Shown one piece after another: positions 22,189 through 32,900 of a DNA stretch of 63,101 bases (positions are counted from its first letter, which is position 1; each line of letters starts with the position of its first letter). Origin of the DNA: Cylindrobasidium torrendii FP15055 ss-10. Its lineage: Eukaryota > Basidiomycota > Agaricomycetes > Agaricales > Physalacriaceae. The translations under genes and the position numbers were made by a program. The stretch lies in assembly GCA_000934385.1 (NCBI GenBank), contig KN880572.1, forward strand, positions 1-63,101, given 5' to 3'. Under the pieces are notes generated by a model. It was not told where the DNA came from. It worked only from the letters and a program-made list of their open reading frames with translations, and searched no databases.

Positions 22189-25100
22189 ATGGGCAAGTCC
22201 AAGACGGGTCTCTCTCAGGACAACGAAGGAGGAGGAGATGGAATCCCGAAAATCCGAGAGGCGGGACGCAAATCAACGCGGAAGGAGACGATCCTGAGCT
22301 TGGTAGAGATGCTGCTCAAGAACGGCAGTGATGAGGCCAGTCTGCGTGAGTCCAACATTCATACTGACACTGACATGCGTGTTCATTAGTACCTTCACTC
22401 AGCCGATGATGAAGCACCGAGGTTGGAGGACGACAAGGACGTTCGTGAGTGGGCGCTCTCTTGGGCGCCAGCGTGGGCTGATTGGCCGCAGCGACGGTGG
22501 ATGAGCATTTGCAAGTGGTCGGCGCAGAAACATTCCACAAATTCCAAAAGTGCGTAGGCAATTGCATAGTTGACACTAGCTTGACTAAGTGCGACCTATA
22601 GACGCATCAATAACTTGGACAGAGAGGTATGCGGCCTTACTGCAATGCCCTAGAAACTCTCTTACACCTCCACCAGCTACGGAACTTTGCGCATGCTGCC
22701 CGCCAATTGGGAAGTTCAGCTGCCATCCTCTCCTCGGCCTATCATCTCCGCGAACGGCTTGCCCAAATCATCTTCCTTTATCGCGAAAATGCTGCCTGTC
22801 TCTTCCCGCGCAAAGTCACGCGTCCGACGCCGGCAGCGATAGGCGACAACGACACCCTGCAACCCTCGCCCCCGTTGAAACGCTTTCAGCCGAAATACAC
22901 ACTTCGATCCACACCGGCGCGCCAGTTTGTTACCCCCAAGGCGCTGGACGACCTCGACCTAGAAGATTTCCCGCAACAGTTTGAAGCATTTGCAACGGAC
23001 ATCACTACATTCATGAACTGCCTCAACGAGTTTCCAGAGTTCACAGACGACGCTATCAACGCCTCCATTACCGCATTTCAAGGCGATTTGAAGGTGCGAA
23101 CGGTCACACTACCGCTGCGGACCACAGCCACTGACTTTATACAGTACTGGTCATCGTGTTTGAAGGCGTATCAAGGCCAATTCCGTTATCCCGCTGTCCA
23201 GCGCTACCTCCATGACCTGACCACCGAGATGGGTGAGCATCTGGACGCCATTACCGGCACCCTGGCTATGTTTGTTGAGGTTGGTGTTCCCACGATCCGG
23301 TTCGCACAGAAGCATGGCGCAACAAATCTGCTCAATCTGTCCACGGTCGCGACCTTCTTCTCCGCCGTCACCGCGACAACTATGCAATTCTCGTTTGAGC
23401 TCCCGAATGATAAGGCCGCTCCGGTCATTGTCAATTGCTTTTGGTTTGCATCGCTTGTGTTCTCCATTGCTGCTGCAGTCAACAGCCTTCTAGGGCTGAC
23501 TTGGAAGCAAGCAATGTAGTACGTGCTGCCACCTGGAGGATTTTTGCTTTGTAACTAACTCGTGTTCGCAGTCGGTCTCCAGGTCACCGCGTCCCATGGT
23601 GGGTGCTCATCTGGATAAAGAGGTCGCCTCTTGTCTTCCTGGTCATGTCTGTCGCGTGCTTTTCCATTGGCCTGTGCTTCTTTTCGTACGCTTCTGGACA
23701 GGTATGTTCGAAAGATCGAGACCAGACGACCTCTAATAAGTATTCAGCACACCATTACCTCTACCATCACGACGGTCTTTACCGCATTCACGTCGTTTGG
23801 GTTGCTTGCCGTCTCAGCCTGGTTCGCGTCTGAGCGCTGGGCATTTGCGAAGCACAGTGGCAAGAAATGGCTGAGCGATATCATCTTCGAAGCCACCGAC
23901 AGATTGTTCAGCGTCCATGTCCCCGGAGGGTTCCTTGTCATCAGCGCTGCCGATAGAGTCAAGAAGGGGTGGAAGTACATGCACGATGGTGTCGAAGAGC
24001 TTGGATACAAAGTCAGGACGTCCCTCTCGCATGCAGACTCAAACGAGGAAAAGGGTGACATCGAGTCCAACGCCGCGACGACGCTACCTATTACCACCCC
24101 ACCGAACTCACCTACGTTTCGGCATCGCGTCTCTGATGCCGCATACTCCGACATACGTGCGCTGAGCCCAACGCCCATTGCCATGACCCCTACACTTGAG
24201 TCGGGTGGCACGGCATCCATATTCGAAGGCAGTATCTCTGGTCATGACTCTCAAGGCCCGTCACTCGGACGCCAGCTGTGGCAGAATGCAATTCGGACCG
24301 TACGCATGCGCTCAATGGTCACATCGAATCTCGCCGCAATGCACGACGAATCAAAGAACCGGACCTCGACCAGGCAAAGGCGGCGGGCGAGCTCAGCAAC
24401 CAATGGCAAACTCATGAAAGCAGAGGTTCCGACCCAAGGCGTACTCAGCAAGAGCCGAATTGCGACATTGACACCACAACTCAAATGTCTGGCACCTATC
24501 AAAGACCTGCTCGCTCATCAGGCTCTCGTGAAGCATATGCAGTTTTCTCCGGATGGTAAATATCTGGCTACCTCTAGGTTCGTTCGCCACTTCCTTTGCT
24601 TTATTTCCAATGTACTGAGGTTGACTTGCACAGCTGGGACCGGACGTCTCTAATTTTCCGTGTGGGCGACCCATTCGTATCTCACCGTATCCTTGCGCAC
24701 GCCAAAGGCTTCGTACATCAAGTCGCCTGGTCGCCCTCCGGCAAGCTTCTCCTTACCAAGCTCAAGAGGAGTATCAAGATCTGGACGGAGGTATGTTAGG
24801 CCATAGAATGCAATGCTGAATGTTCTGACACCGTGACTCTGTAGGACGGAGTGTGCCAACGCACTATTGACCGGCCATGTATACAGATTGAAAGCTTGAC
24901 CTGGCTGCCTGATGGCGAGAGTCCGTGGGGTGGCTCTCCAGTGTTGTTCAAAATGTTGATCGCTACATAGGTTTCCTGTCGGTCGAGGGGAGCGAAGTGA
25001 TCAAATTGGTAAATTTTATTTTGTTTGGCAGACTTGATGCTGATTCATGACTAGGATACCAAAGGCAACGTGAGAACACGGCGTCGGCACGTCTACTATA

Positions 25101-26163
25101 AATGACTAACAATCCACGGCAGATACTTGGACACTACGACTTCGGCATGGTCAAACTGCATGATGTGGCAGTGATGCCAGATGGACTGCGTCTGCTCGGT
25201 GTTGGACCACTGCTCGAATCCCCGGATCACCTTAAACCAAGTAAACCAAGATCAGTAGAGAAACGGCTAGCGGTGTACAACATGAAGTCAGGGCAGCTCG
25301 AGCATCAGACGCCTGTGCTAAATGATGTTCGGGACATCACCTTGGCTAGGGATCCCAAGCACGGACCTGTTGCACTAGTTAGCTACGAGAACAGGGTGCG
25401 TACTTCTGATTGTCGACTTCACGCCGCTTACAATGGTCTGGCAGGCCCCGCCACAACTATGGAAAATTGAGATGGTGAAGGACCACAATCGGACGGACAA
25501 TCAACTTATTGCACGCTTCGCACTACGACACACTTATATGCCCAAGGTCGCTGTCGAGTTCGCAGGACCAAGCTACTTTGGTGGCAAGGACGACGAACTT
25601 GTGCTTTGCGCTGGGAAAGGTTCGTCTCTTTCTCTGACTCCGTTGAGATCTCAAGCAAGAACTAATTGCTTTTGCTCATAGCTGGCGACATCCACATCTG
25701 GGACCGTGAGTCCGGCACATTGTTGCATCACGTTCGAGCGCAGGCAGACGGCGCAGACTTGACCTGTATTGCATGGAATCCGGCGGCGGCAGACCCATTC
25801 ATGTTTGCGACAGGCTCGCATGATGGTGCCGTACGGATATGGACAAAGCCATCGGAAGACCAACATTTCGACTCGCAAGCTGGCATGAGCTTGAGTGTCC
25901 CCCATTCGCCTTCATTTACCCCGAGAACAGCGAGTCCATTTGACGTCGACAGGACGGATAGCCCGATTACGGCCGAGTTCCCTGACCGCGACCGCCTTAC
26001 TAGGGATATGGTGCGGGACTTGTTGAGGCCGCCACCATCGCCTATTGCGGAGTCATCACTGGAGGGCTCATTGCGCAACTCTGTGTCCTTCAACGTACCA
26101 CCGTTAAGCCCTTCTCCCAGGCCTCCATCAAGCCCGTCACCCAGGCCCCCATCCATGGGTTAG
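22189..26163 (+). CDS. Membrane-anchored WD40 repeat protein
   Basis: Fifteen exons: 22189-22345, 22403-22444, 22492-22549, 22602-22626, 22677-23093, 23145-23515, 23572-23701, 23748-24577, 24634-24790, 24845-24920, 24971-25008, 25055-25069, 25123-25395, 25445-25619, 25682-26163; 1081 residues. Residues 1-290 are helical and soluble-looking. About four hydrophobic segments lie between residues 298 and 425 (for example VIVNCFWFASLVFSIAAAV and LVFLVMSVACFSIGLCFF). A Ser/Thr/Pro linker follows, then a WD40 propeller from about 650 (HMQFSPDGKYLATSSWD, HQVAWSPSGKLLLT, SLTWLPDGESFLSV, AGDIHIWDRESGTLL, FATGSHDGAVRIW). The tail carries a PSPRPPS repeat. The propeller resembles WDR26-like proteins, but the TM block is not part of that family. 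One exon is only 15 nt. A scaffold on an internal or plasma membrane is my inference; the function is unknown. Confidence 0.8.
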
Positions 26164-26824
26164 CCATTGCTGGTCTCCGCCATGTGCAGCGATACCTGGA
26201 GGTTCGATCAATCTGCGTACCGCTATTATCTATTCCGGAAAAGATATAATGGATCATACAAAAAAGAGAAAGATATGACTATCATGTACAAATGATTTAT
26301 GGCTGCAGACCCAGCCCGCAGGGACACTGTCCCCCCCCCTGCATCTTCTGCTTTGCGACGTTTTTACCTTTGACACGCTATTTGCGTTGTATTTCGATGC
26401 ATTTTGTGACTTACGAATACTTACAAGTAGAATGACATTTTCTAGGTTGAGCCGCGAAATGGACACTTCAATTTGATGATACGACGATGAATTAAATACA
26501 TAAGCGTGGGATCCCATGCCTACATTTGAGGTGCCCGAAGGGTGGGACTTGATATCAAGCGTTTGATGCAGCGCCGGAAAATTGACATAAGTACGTAGAT
26601 GTAGACCCGGGTAAATAATTGCCATTAATGGCAGGATATCACAATGGTGTCCGATCTGCTGACACACCTTTGGGTTTTAGCCTTTTAGGAAACTTTCGGC
26701 GATCGGCCCGACATTCCGCGGCCCTCGCAATGTGCTCATAATTCCAGGGCTGCGATGTCTCACTCCCATTCCCATCACGCTCGACAATTTTTGCGCTCGC
26801 GACCTGATACTTGCGCTTAATATC
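26164..26824. other. Intergenic, upstream part of duplicated copy B
   Basis: Includes a run of nine C at about 26330 and, from about 26640, DNA resembling that upstream of paralogue A. No gene recognised. Confidence 0.5.
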
Positions 26825-28045
26825 ATGTTTACTGCCCTCATCATCCTCTGGACGGTGATCAATGCGGTTATGCCGCCCATGTCGCTGCCAACCGTCTTTC
26901 CACTTCCAGGACCCACCTTGAGCACTGGGACGCTCCCTGCCACTCCGACTGTCTACAAGCTCATCATCCCGCGCGCTTTCATCTCGCCATTCACCGTCGC
27001 CCTTCATCTCATCGCTGGTTGGGCCGTTGGCGCTGCTCTTGTAGCGACTCGCGCGATCCCATTATCAAGATGTGCACACAACCTATCTGCTTCCAGCCTT
27101 GGTGAAGCGCTACTGGCGACTGTCGGGGCTTTCATCAATGCGGATCCTGTATGCACCGCAATGGCCGCGCCACCCAAAATCATACCCAGGGTATTTACGC
27201 TTAGCGTGAACGACGTTATTGGCGGAGGCGGGGGATCTGGGGAGAAATTTGAAATTTCCGCAGATGACGCGGATCCCTTTTGGCGGAAGGGCGCACATTA
27301 CTACTGCACAATGGGCTACCGTTACGGGGCTGCACTTGATGTAATCACAGAGGTTTCGGATCCCAAGCCAGTAGGTGAAATAGTCAGGGTATTTAAGCTT
27401 GGTGCTCATGCTCGCAGCACCGTGCAACTCGCTCACAGCGCCCAAAAACACGGCGCGAGGTCATTGCTAATTTTTTTGATGTGCGCCTTTAACTCCCACC
27501 TGCTATTGATGCATTCATTCATCGTGACGTAGGGTCTCAATATTCCCATATCCTCCTCCACGCCTCACTCTCTCGTCTGGTCTACCGACAGCCCTTCCAC
27601 AAGTCATCCTCACGGAACCGCAGATTCTCGTTGAGACTGGAGGATGATCCGCCTTCCAACATATCACGTGAAATCTCTGCGCTCCCGCTCATGCGGGCTG
27701 CGCGACGGCGCGCCATCTATGTTCCATCCTTGTGACTACTATGTAACCACGCACCATCCTATGGACCTCAGAGTTGCCCACCAACTCCAGCAGCATCATG
27801 GGAGGCTCTGCTCCGCTATTCGTACGTCGAGCTTCTCAATCTTTTTGTTTGGCTCTCTGCCAATATTGACAACAAAAAGAACTCATAGTATTTGGATTTT
27901 CAAGCACGGATAACAAGGAGATGGTGAATAATAGGCTGAAGGAATACCCGCGCACCTGTGCCAGCGCGGCCTAGCACACGGTGCTGACCTCCAGAGAGCC
28001 GACATATATACTCTACGACGTACAAATTGACGACAAACCCAACGC
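26640..28045 (+). repeat. Duplicated segment, copy B (partner 10095-12065)
   Basis: Same orientation as copy A and colinear with it through the promoter, the gene at 26825-27634 and about 400 bases downstream, ending near GTACAAATTGACGACAAACC at 28020 (partner CGAGTTGACGACAAACC near 12040). It lacks about 500 bases present in copy A. Two genes unrelated to the segment plus the seven-TM gene lie between the copies, so this is a dispersed rather than a tandem duplication. Confidence 0.7.
26825..27634 (+). CDS. Orphan multi-span membrane protein, paralogue B
   Basis: Exons 26825-27370, 27418-27480 and 27533-27634 give 236 residues. It aligns end to end with the 10268 gene: ALIILWTVINAVMPPMSLPT at the start, three hydrophobic segments, a Gly-rich patch where paralogue A is acidic, the identical DPFWRKGAHYYCTMGYRYG block, and RPKTRREVIANFF in the micro-exon. 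Exons 2 and 3 have the same lengths (63 and 102 nt) in both genes. The ATG at 26825 is chosen because it aligns with that of paralogue A. No recognised domain. Confidence 0.68.
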
Positions 28046-28143
28046 AAAGAGGTAGTGCAAAGGTTTCCCTCCGTGTAATAGACAACGACGGTCTGCTTGA
28101 TACATCGAGTACCTACCAGTACATCGTATTCCATCTCTGGGAC
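27635..28143. other. Intergenic, downstream part of duplicated copy B
   Basis: Continues the similarity to copy A to about 28045. The frame that could be spliced in copy A is interrupted here, so no gene is called. The last 100 bases are probably 3' DNA of the minus-strand gene ending at 28144. Confidence 0.45.
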
Positions 28144-29846
28144 TTAGAGATTGAACTTTACAGTTTGCTCCCCTCCCCCTCTCTCAATCTTGACCAGTCT
28201 CTTTGCCACGCAGTTATAAACTACCCGTGATGAGCCCTGTCCCACCGAAAAGGCAGCGTCGCCATGCTCCGCTGCCTTTGCGGCCACAACCTGCTTGGCC
28301 TTTGCAAAAGGCATAGCATAGGTCGGAGGCGACATTATCATGGCGAGTAGGAGATGTGCGACAAGGATCTGTTGCAGATTCCATGTAGGAGCATCATCCT
28401 CATCTGTGACCACAGAGGACGTCGACGGTGAACCCAATGTCGGTGTCGAAGTGTCGATCATTTGTAGATGTTGTCTTTGACGGACATTAGAAGAAGAAAT
28501 AATCAAGCTACAATAACGTACATTGTTGGTTTTGCCATAGGCGGCTTGACACTTGCATCACGGTTGGGCATGATGGCGTCTCCCATCGTTGTCCATATCT
28601 TTGCCTGAAAGCAATGTCCATATGAAAAGACGAAGAAAAGTGAGTTACGCACAACAATACGCTCGACGTCGACGGTTATCTTGATGCGACCTGCCCTTGG
28701 TGTTTCTGAGTGATGAGCTGCTCGTGGTTTTGGCTCTGCCTGTGGTAAGTCTGGACTTCGAGATGGCGAAGCGACACTGGCAACTTGTTCAGGCGATTCA
28801 TGTTTAGCGGAAGGTGGTGGCGGTGGTGGAACAGGTGACGGAGTGCGCGTAGATGGTGGTGAAGGCGTCAGGGATGGCGGCATCGGTGAAGGGGATCTCC
28901 GAGTATGAGCAGGAGCAGGAGCAGGGCTGGCAAAAGAAGCCGAGGTGTTGCTTAAATCGAAACCGTCGTCTTCAGTCAAGAGACTACTACCGGCTGAACT
29001 GGGCATAGCCGGTGTGGACCAAAACGACGTTTCTTCATCCTGATTCTCTGGAGTCGTGGCCCGTACTCTTGATTTCGACGTGGCTGGAGGCCGGCCGCGG
29101 GAGGTGGTGGCTTGAGCTTTTCTGGAGGCAGATGGTCGAGAACTCTGTGTGGAGTCAAAACATGATTTAGTGGCCTTAGCGGCGAACGCACCTGCTTACG
29201 CGCCTCGGCGACCTTGCGTTGTAGCTCCAGTATGTCGCGTTCAGTCTTCTCTATCTCTGGCTTGAGTGACTTTGCTTCTGCGGCATGGCTCTAAAATGTT
29301 TGTCAATGTATGGTCAGGAGTGATAGGATAGCTAGCGCACGCGTTCGATAGATTCGGTAGATTGCTGGATGCTTTGACGCGTCTCTTCAACCTGACTATA
29401 GAGATCCATCACACGTGTATACAGCGCGCGCATTGGCCGGATGGATTGGCTGGATTTGTATTGGTATGTCTGGTAATAGGCGAGAGTGATGTCGCGTACT
29501 ATTGATGTATGCATTTCAGCGCTGCGTTGAGGTAAAGTTCTGGTTCAACTGGCTGGTCGCGCCGCGGCGGGGGTCTTCTAAGAGGGGTTGCGCCGGGAAA
29601 CTCCACCCTGCGCACTGTAAGCGCGCTAGAGGCTCCAGGTGTAGGGTAGGCGGTGGCATCATCCACAGCGAACAAGGCAAGTTCAGAATCCTCAGTGTCG
29701 CGAATAACATCTCCGATAGGCGCGTAAAGAACAGCGTGTGTGAATGATGGGGCGGTGGCTGCACCAGTTATCTTCTCACAGGCGGCTTGAAGCGCGTCGG
29801 TGCACGCCTGGAGGCGGTCGAGTTGATCGTCGAGTGAAGGAAGCAT
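28144..29846 (-). CDS. DASH/Dam1 complex Spc34-like kinetochore protein
   Basis: Minus-strand exons 29846-29500, 29449-29341, 29290-29192, 29144-28653, 28604-28522 and 28474-28144 give 486 residues; an upstream in-frame ATG at 29888 would give 500. The N-terminus (LDDQLDRLQACTDALQ, then FTHAVLYAPIGDVIRDTEDSELALF) resembles Spc34, which ends LIRDTE..E..LF in the same place. A coiled coil follows (QVEETRQSIQQSTESIERV to LQRKVAEARKQ). Spc34 belongs to the DASH ring that couples kinetochores to microtubules. Unusually, a Pro/Ser-rich domain of about 150 residues and a C-terminal region (VERIVAKIWTTMGDAIM, NLQQILVAHLLLAMI) extend it well past the usual 250-300. The first splice (29499-29450) removes a frame break. 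Assignment rests on the N-terminus only. Confidence 0.58.
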
Positions 29847-29906
29847 AATAGTGATCGCCGGTGCTAAACTCTGCTTTCGATCCATCACGTCGACGCGAAG
29901 GCCGCA
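29847..29906. promoter_or_regulatory. Ultra-short divergent promoter
   Basis: At most 60 bases (18 if the upstream ATG at 29888 is used) separate the start codons of the Spc34-like gene and the DOCK gene. The gap holds GACGCGAA, which on the other strand reads TTCGCGTC, similar to MBF/E2F-type cell-cycle sites. Transcripts from the two strands must either overlap or start almost at the ATG. Confidence 0.4.
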
Positions 29907-32900
29907 ATGGCCTGGGAACCGCTACCGCTCATCGTATACGGTTATGCGGTCCACCCACTTACACCTTCACACCGGGACTCGCGATGGCCACAAGCCCAGA
30001 CAAGAAGCAGCCAAAGTGACCATATGTCCGTAGCATCTAGCGCGACGGATGACCACTACATCTATAAGGACGTCGTTTCGCTCGAGGTTGGGGACGAGAT
30101 CTATGCGTTTGAAAAATACATTCCAAAGGGAAAGGAGGTCGATGGTATTTGGTTTCGAGGGTGCGTCAATCTACACATTCTTTTGTTAGCTTGATCTAAG
30201 CGTCTATAGCTACGTTGTGTGTACGACACGGCGACCGGTAGTAAACTGGGGCCTCACCGCTGAGCCGTCGACTTTGGTCAAGGCTGCCCCGAAGTTGGAG
30301 GAGCCTCAACGGCGCGACACTGTCTCTTTGAGGCAAATGAACCCACACTAATGATGATTTTCAGGTCTTTATTGGCTTATTTCCAGGTATGCGTCCCTTT
30401 TAGAGATACAGAGCTAGCACTTAACAGATATCAGCGAGCCATATATTTGTGCGAGATGAATTGCATGATGCAGAGGGCAGATTACAGAGCTCTCTCAACA
30501 GCTCCGCCGTCGCCTTCCCCCTTGCCCACCAAAGACATGCATCGGACACCACAGTCTACCCCAGCCGCGGACGACCTACCAGCATGCATACAGTGCGCGA
30601 AGAAGATGAAGAATACGACGCATTAACAACCAGTCGACCCTCCTTCAGACTTGGTCTCCCGCCCGACGTTGTAAATTCCATACGACCTGGCTCGCCAGTG
30701 TACTCCCAAAGTGTTCGCTCTGAATCTCCCATCGAATATCAGGCGCAGGACAAGCCATTTCCTCCACGGCCATCGCTCAAGTCTGGCGATGACACAGCGT
30801 CCGGCGCAGAACAGCCCATTATTGACGAAATCGCGTCCGCACTGCGGGAATGGCACGCACTGATGTTCCAATACCTAGCGCGACGCGACTACAAGCTATT
30901 CCATGTCGTTCGAGAACATATCGAAGCACTCCATTTGGGCCGCCTACAACTTCTGGCGCAAACCCTTAGCGCCGAAGAAACCCTCAATATGCGCCGGAAT
31001 TGTGTCGTTCGTCTAGTCAAAGGAAACATTGTGCAGAACTTGGATATCATTGTCCGCCATCCTTCATGGGGTGGATTGGTCACCGTGGACGTCGAGGGCG
31101 AGCTGGACCATCGGAGCTGGGTTAGCGCGCTTCGTATGTACGCCATGCAGTCTTCGTTGGCCTACATCAATGCCTCACCTGATGGTTCGCCTCCTGCCCG
31201 CTCATTTCCTATCACAAGCGCCGAATACACCGCCTCCGCGCCTCTGCCTACGCCCGCGCTTTCTGCCTTCGCCGACTCGACGCCAGCACGACGTGGCCGG
31301 ATACGATCCATGGGTTTCTCTTCATCGGCTTCGGAGCCCAAAGCTGATACCGCACGCTTCTACCATCTCTTCCTCGATGTTCGGGCCCTTGTTGCTACTC
31401 CATGCGGCCCAGGAGAGACGGCAGAACTTTTGTTCTCACTCTACCGCACGCAAGGCAACCAGTTCATCACCGAAGAGTTCTGCACTGTCCTCAATCACCA
31501 GGGCGTTCCCGCTCGAGATCCGTCAATGAAGATACGAACCCTTTTCATCGACCTCGCTCAGGCTGACATCCAGGAGCCGGTCTACCTTGTGTGTCGCATC
31601 GTGCGCAACGGAACGCTGAAGCAAGGTCATCCCAATGGCATGGCGCCGTCGGAGTCAGACTCTTCTTTCATCAAGTTTGACAACGACGGCCCGCCGACAC
31701 CCAGTAGACGACCGTCCGCTTCTGAAGCTGGGCAGTTCAGACGGCCTTTTGGATGTGCGGTTCTTGAACTCTCGAAACTATTAGCAATGTTCGACTTGAA
31801 TGCGGACGTGTCGACAACTCGAGAGTTTGCCATGCCCATCTTCGTACCCTCCAACGAGGTATCGTTTTGTATGCTCCATCAGAACATCATCAGCAACAGC
31901 ACCAAGGAATACGAGAAGTCGCCGAAGTATGACCAAAATCCTTCCTCACAGCCATCTTACTAAGCAGAAATAGAGCAGATAATGTCGCAGTTTCGCTCAA
32001 GATCTTTCGCGGAAACTCGAAGACGATTGTGAGGGAGCACACCTCCTTGCTGCAAGGCATCCCGCTTACCCTTCGCCTTGGATTTCCCGATGTTGTTTTC
32101 CCTGGAGATGTGCGCAACGAACTATATGTCAAGCTGTGGGCGGGCGAATTCTCACCTACGAGTGGTGGTGGCAGCAGCAGCAGCAACAGGCTCAGTATGA
32201 CCAATTTCACCCGCGGGTCGATGAGCACAGTTTCCCCCAATGTGCAGGTCAGCGTGGAGATTCGGGACGAGCGAGGCAAGGTTGTCGACTCAGTCATTAC
32301 CCAAGGGAGCGGAGAACCTGCCACATCCCAGTTCCATTCGATGGTGTTCCAGCGGTGTAATGAACCGACCTACGGGGAGCTCCTCAAGCTGCAACTACCT
32401 GTCGATGCCGTCCCCTCTTGGCACCTTTTCTTTACCTTCCGGTATCGCGTCGCTCTCACTCGAGGGGGAATACGTACAGATTCCGATCGACCTTTTGCTT
32501 TCGCATTCCAACCCCTCTTTCCTGAAGAGGGCTCTTTTGTTCAGGATGGCAGCCACCGACTCATCCTTTACAAAGCAGACAAGCTTGCATCTCTCAACTC
32601 TGACTTCTATATCAAATCGCCATACTCCCTGCCTACAGGTCAAAAGCTTGACCAGTTGACCTTGTCGGGGGACATGCTTCGGACAGCGCCGCCGATTCGG
32701 GACTCTCTCATTATTCGCACTTCCCTTTGCTCGACTAAATACACTCAAAGTCCAGTTCTTCTCTCCTTGCTTAACTGGGAGGCGGCAAGCACCGACGTCG
32801 ACTTCCTGTCTACTGTCCTTACCAAGTTTACCTTCGTCGGCGAGATGGAAATCGTCAAGTTCCTGGCAGATATCTTCAATGCGCTTTTCGGAATTCTGGT

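Noticed and set aside
26325..26340. Run of C residues as a possible assembly or telomere-like feature
   Set aside because: A short homopolymer in intergenic DNA; no repeat unit around it.
29450..29514. Protein-like reading MHTSIVRDITLAYYQTYQYK in the Spc34-like gene
   Set aside because: It is in a different frame from the upstream exon and cannot be joined; treating 29450-29499 as a 50-nt intron restores one frame with good GT..AG ends.
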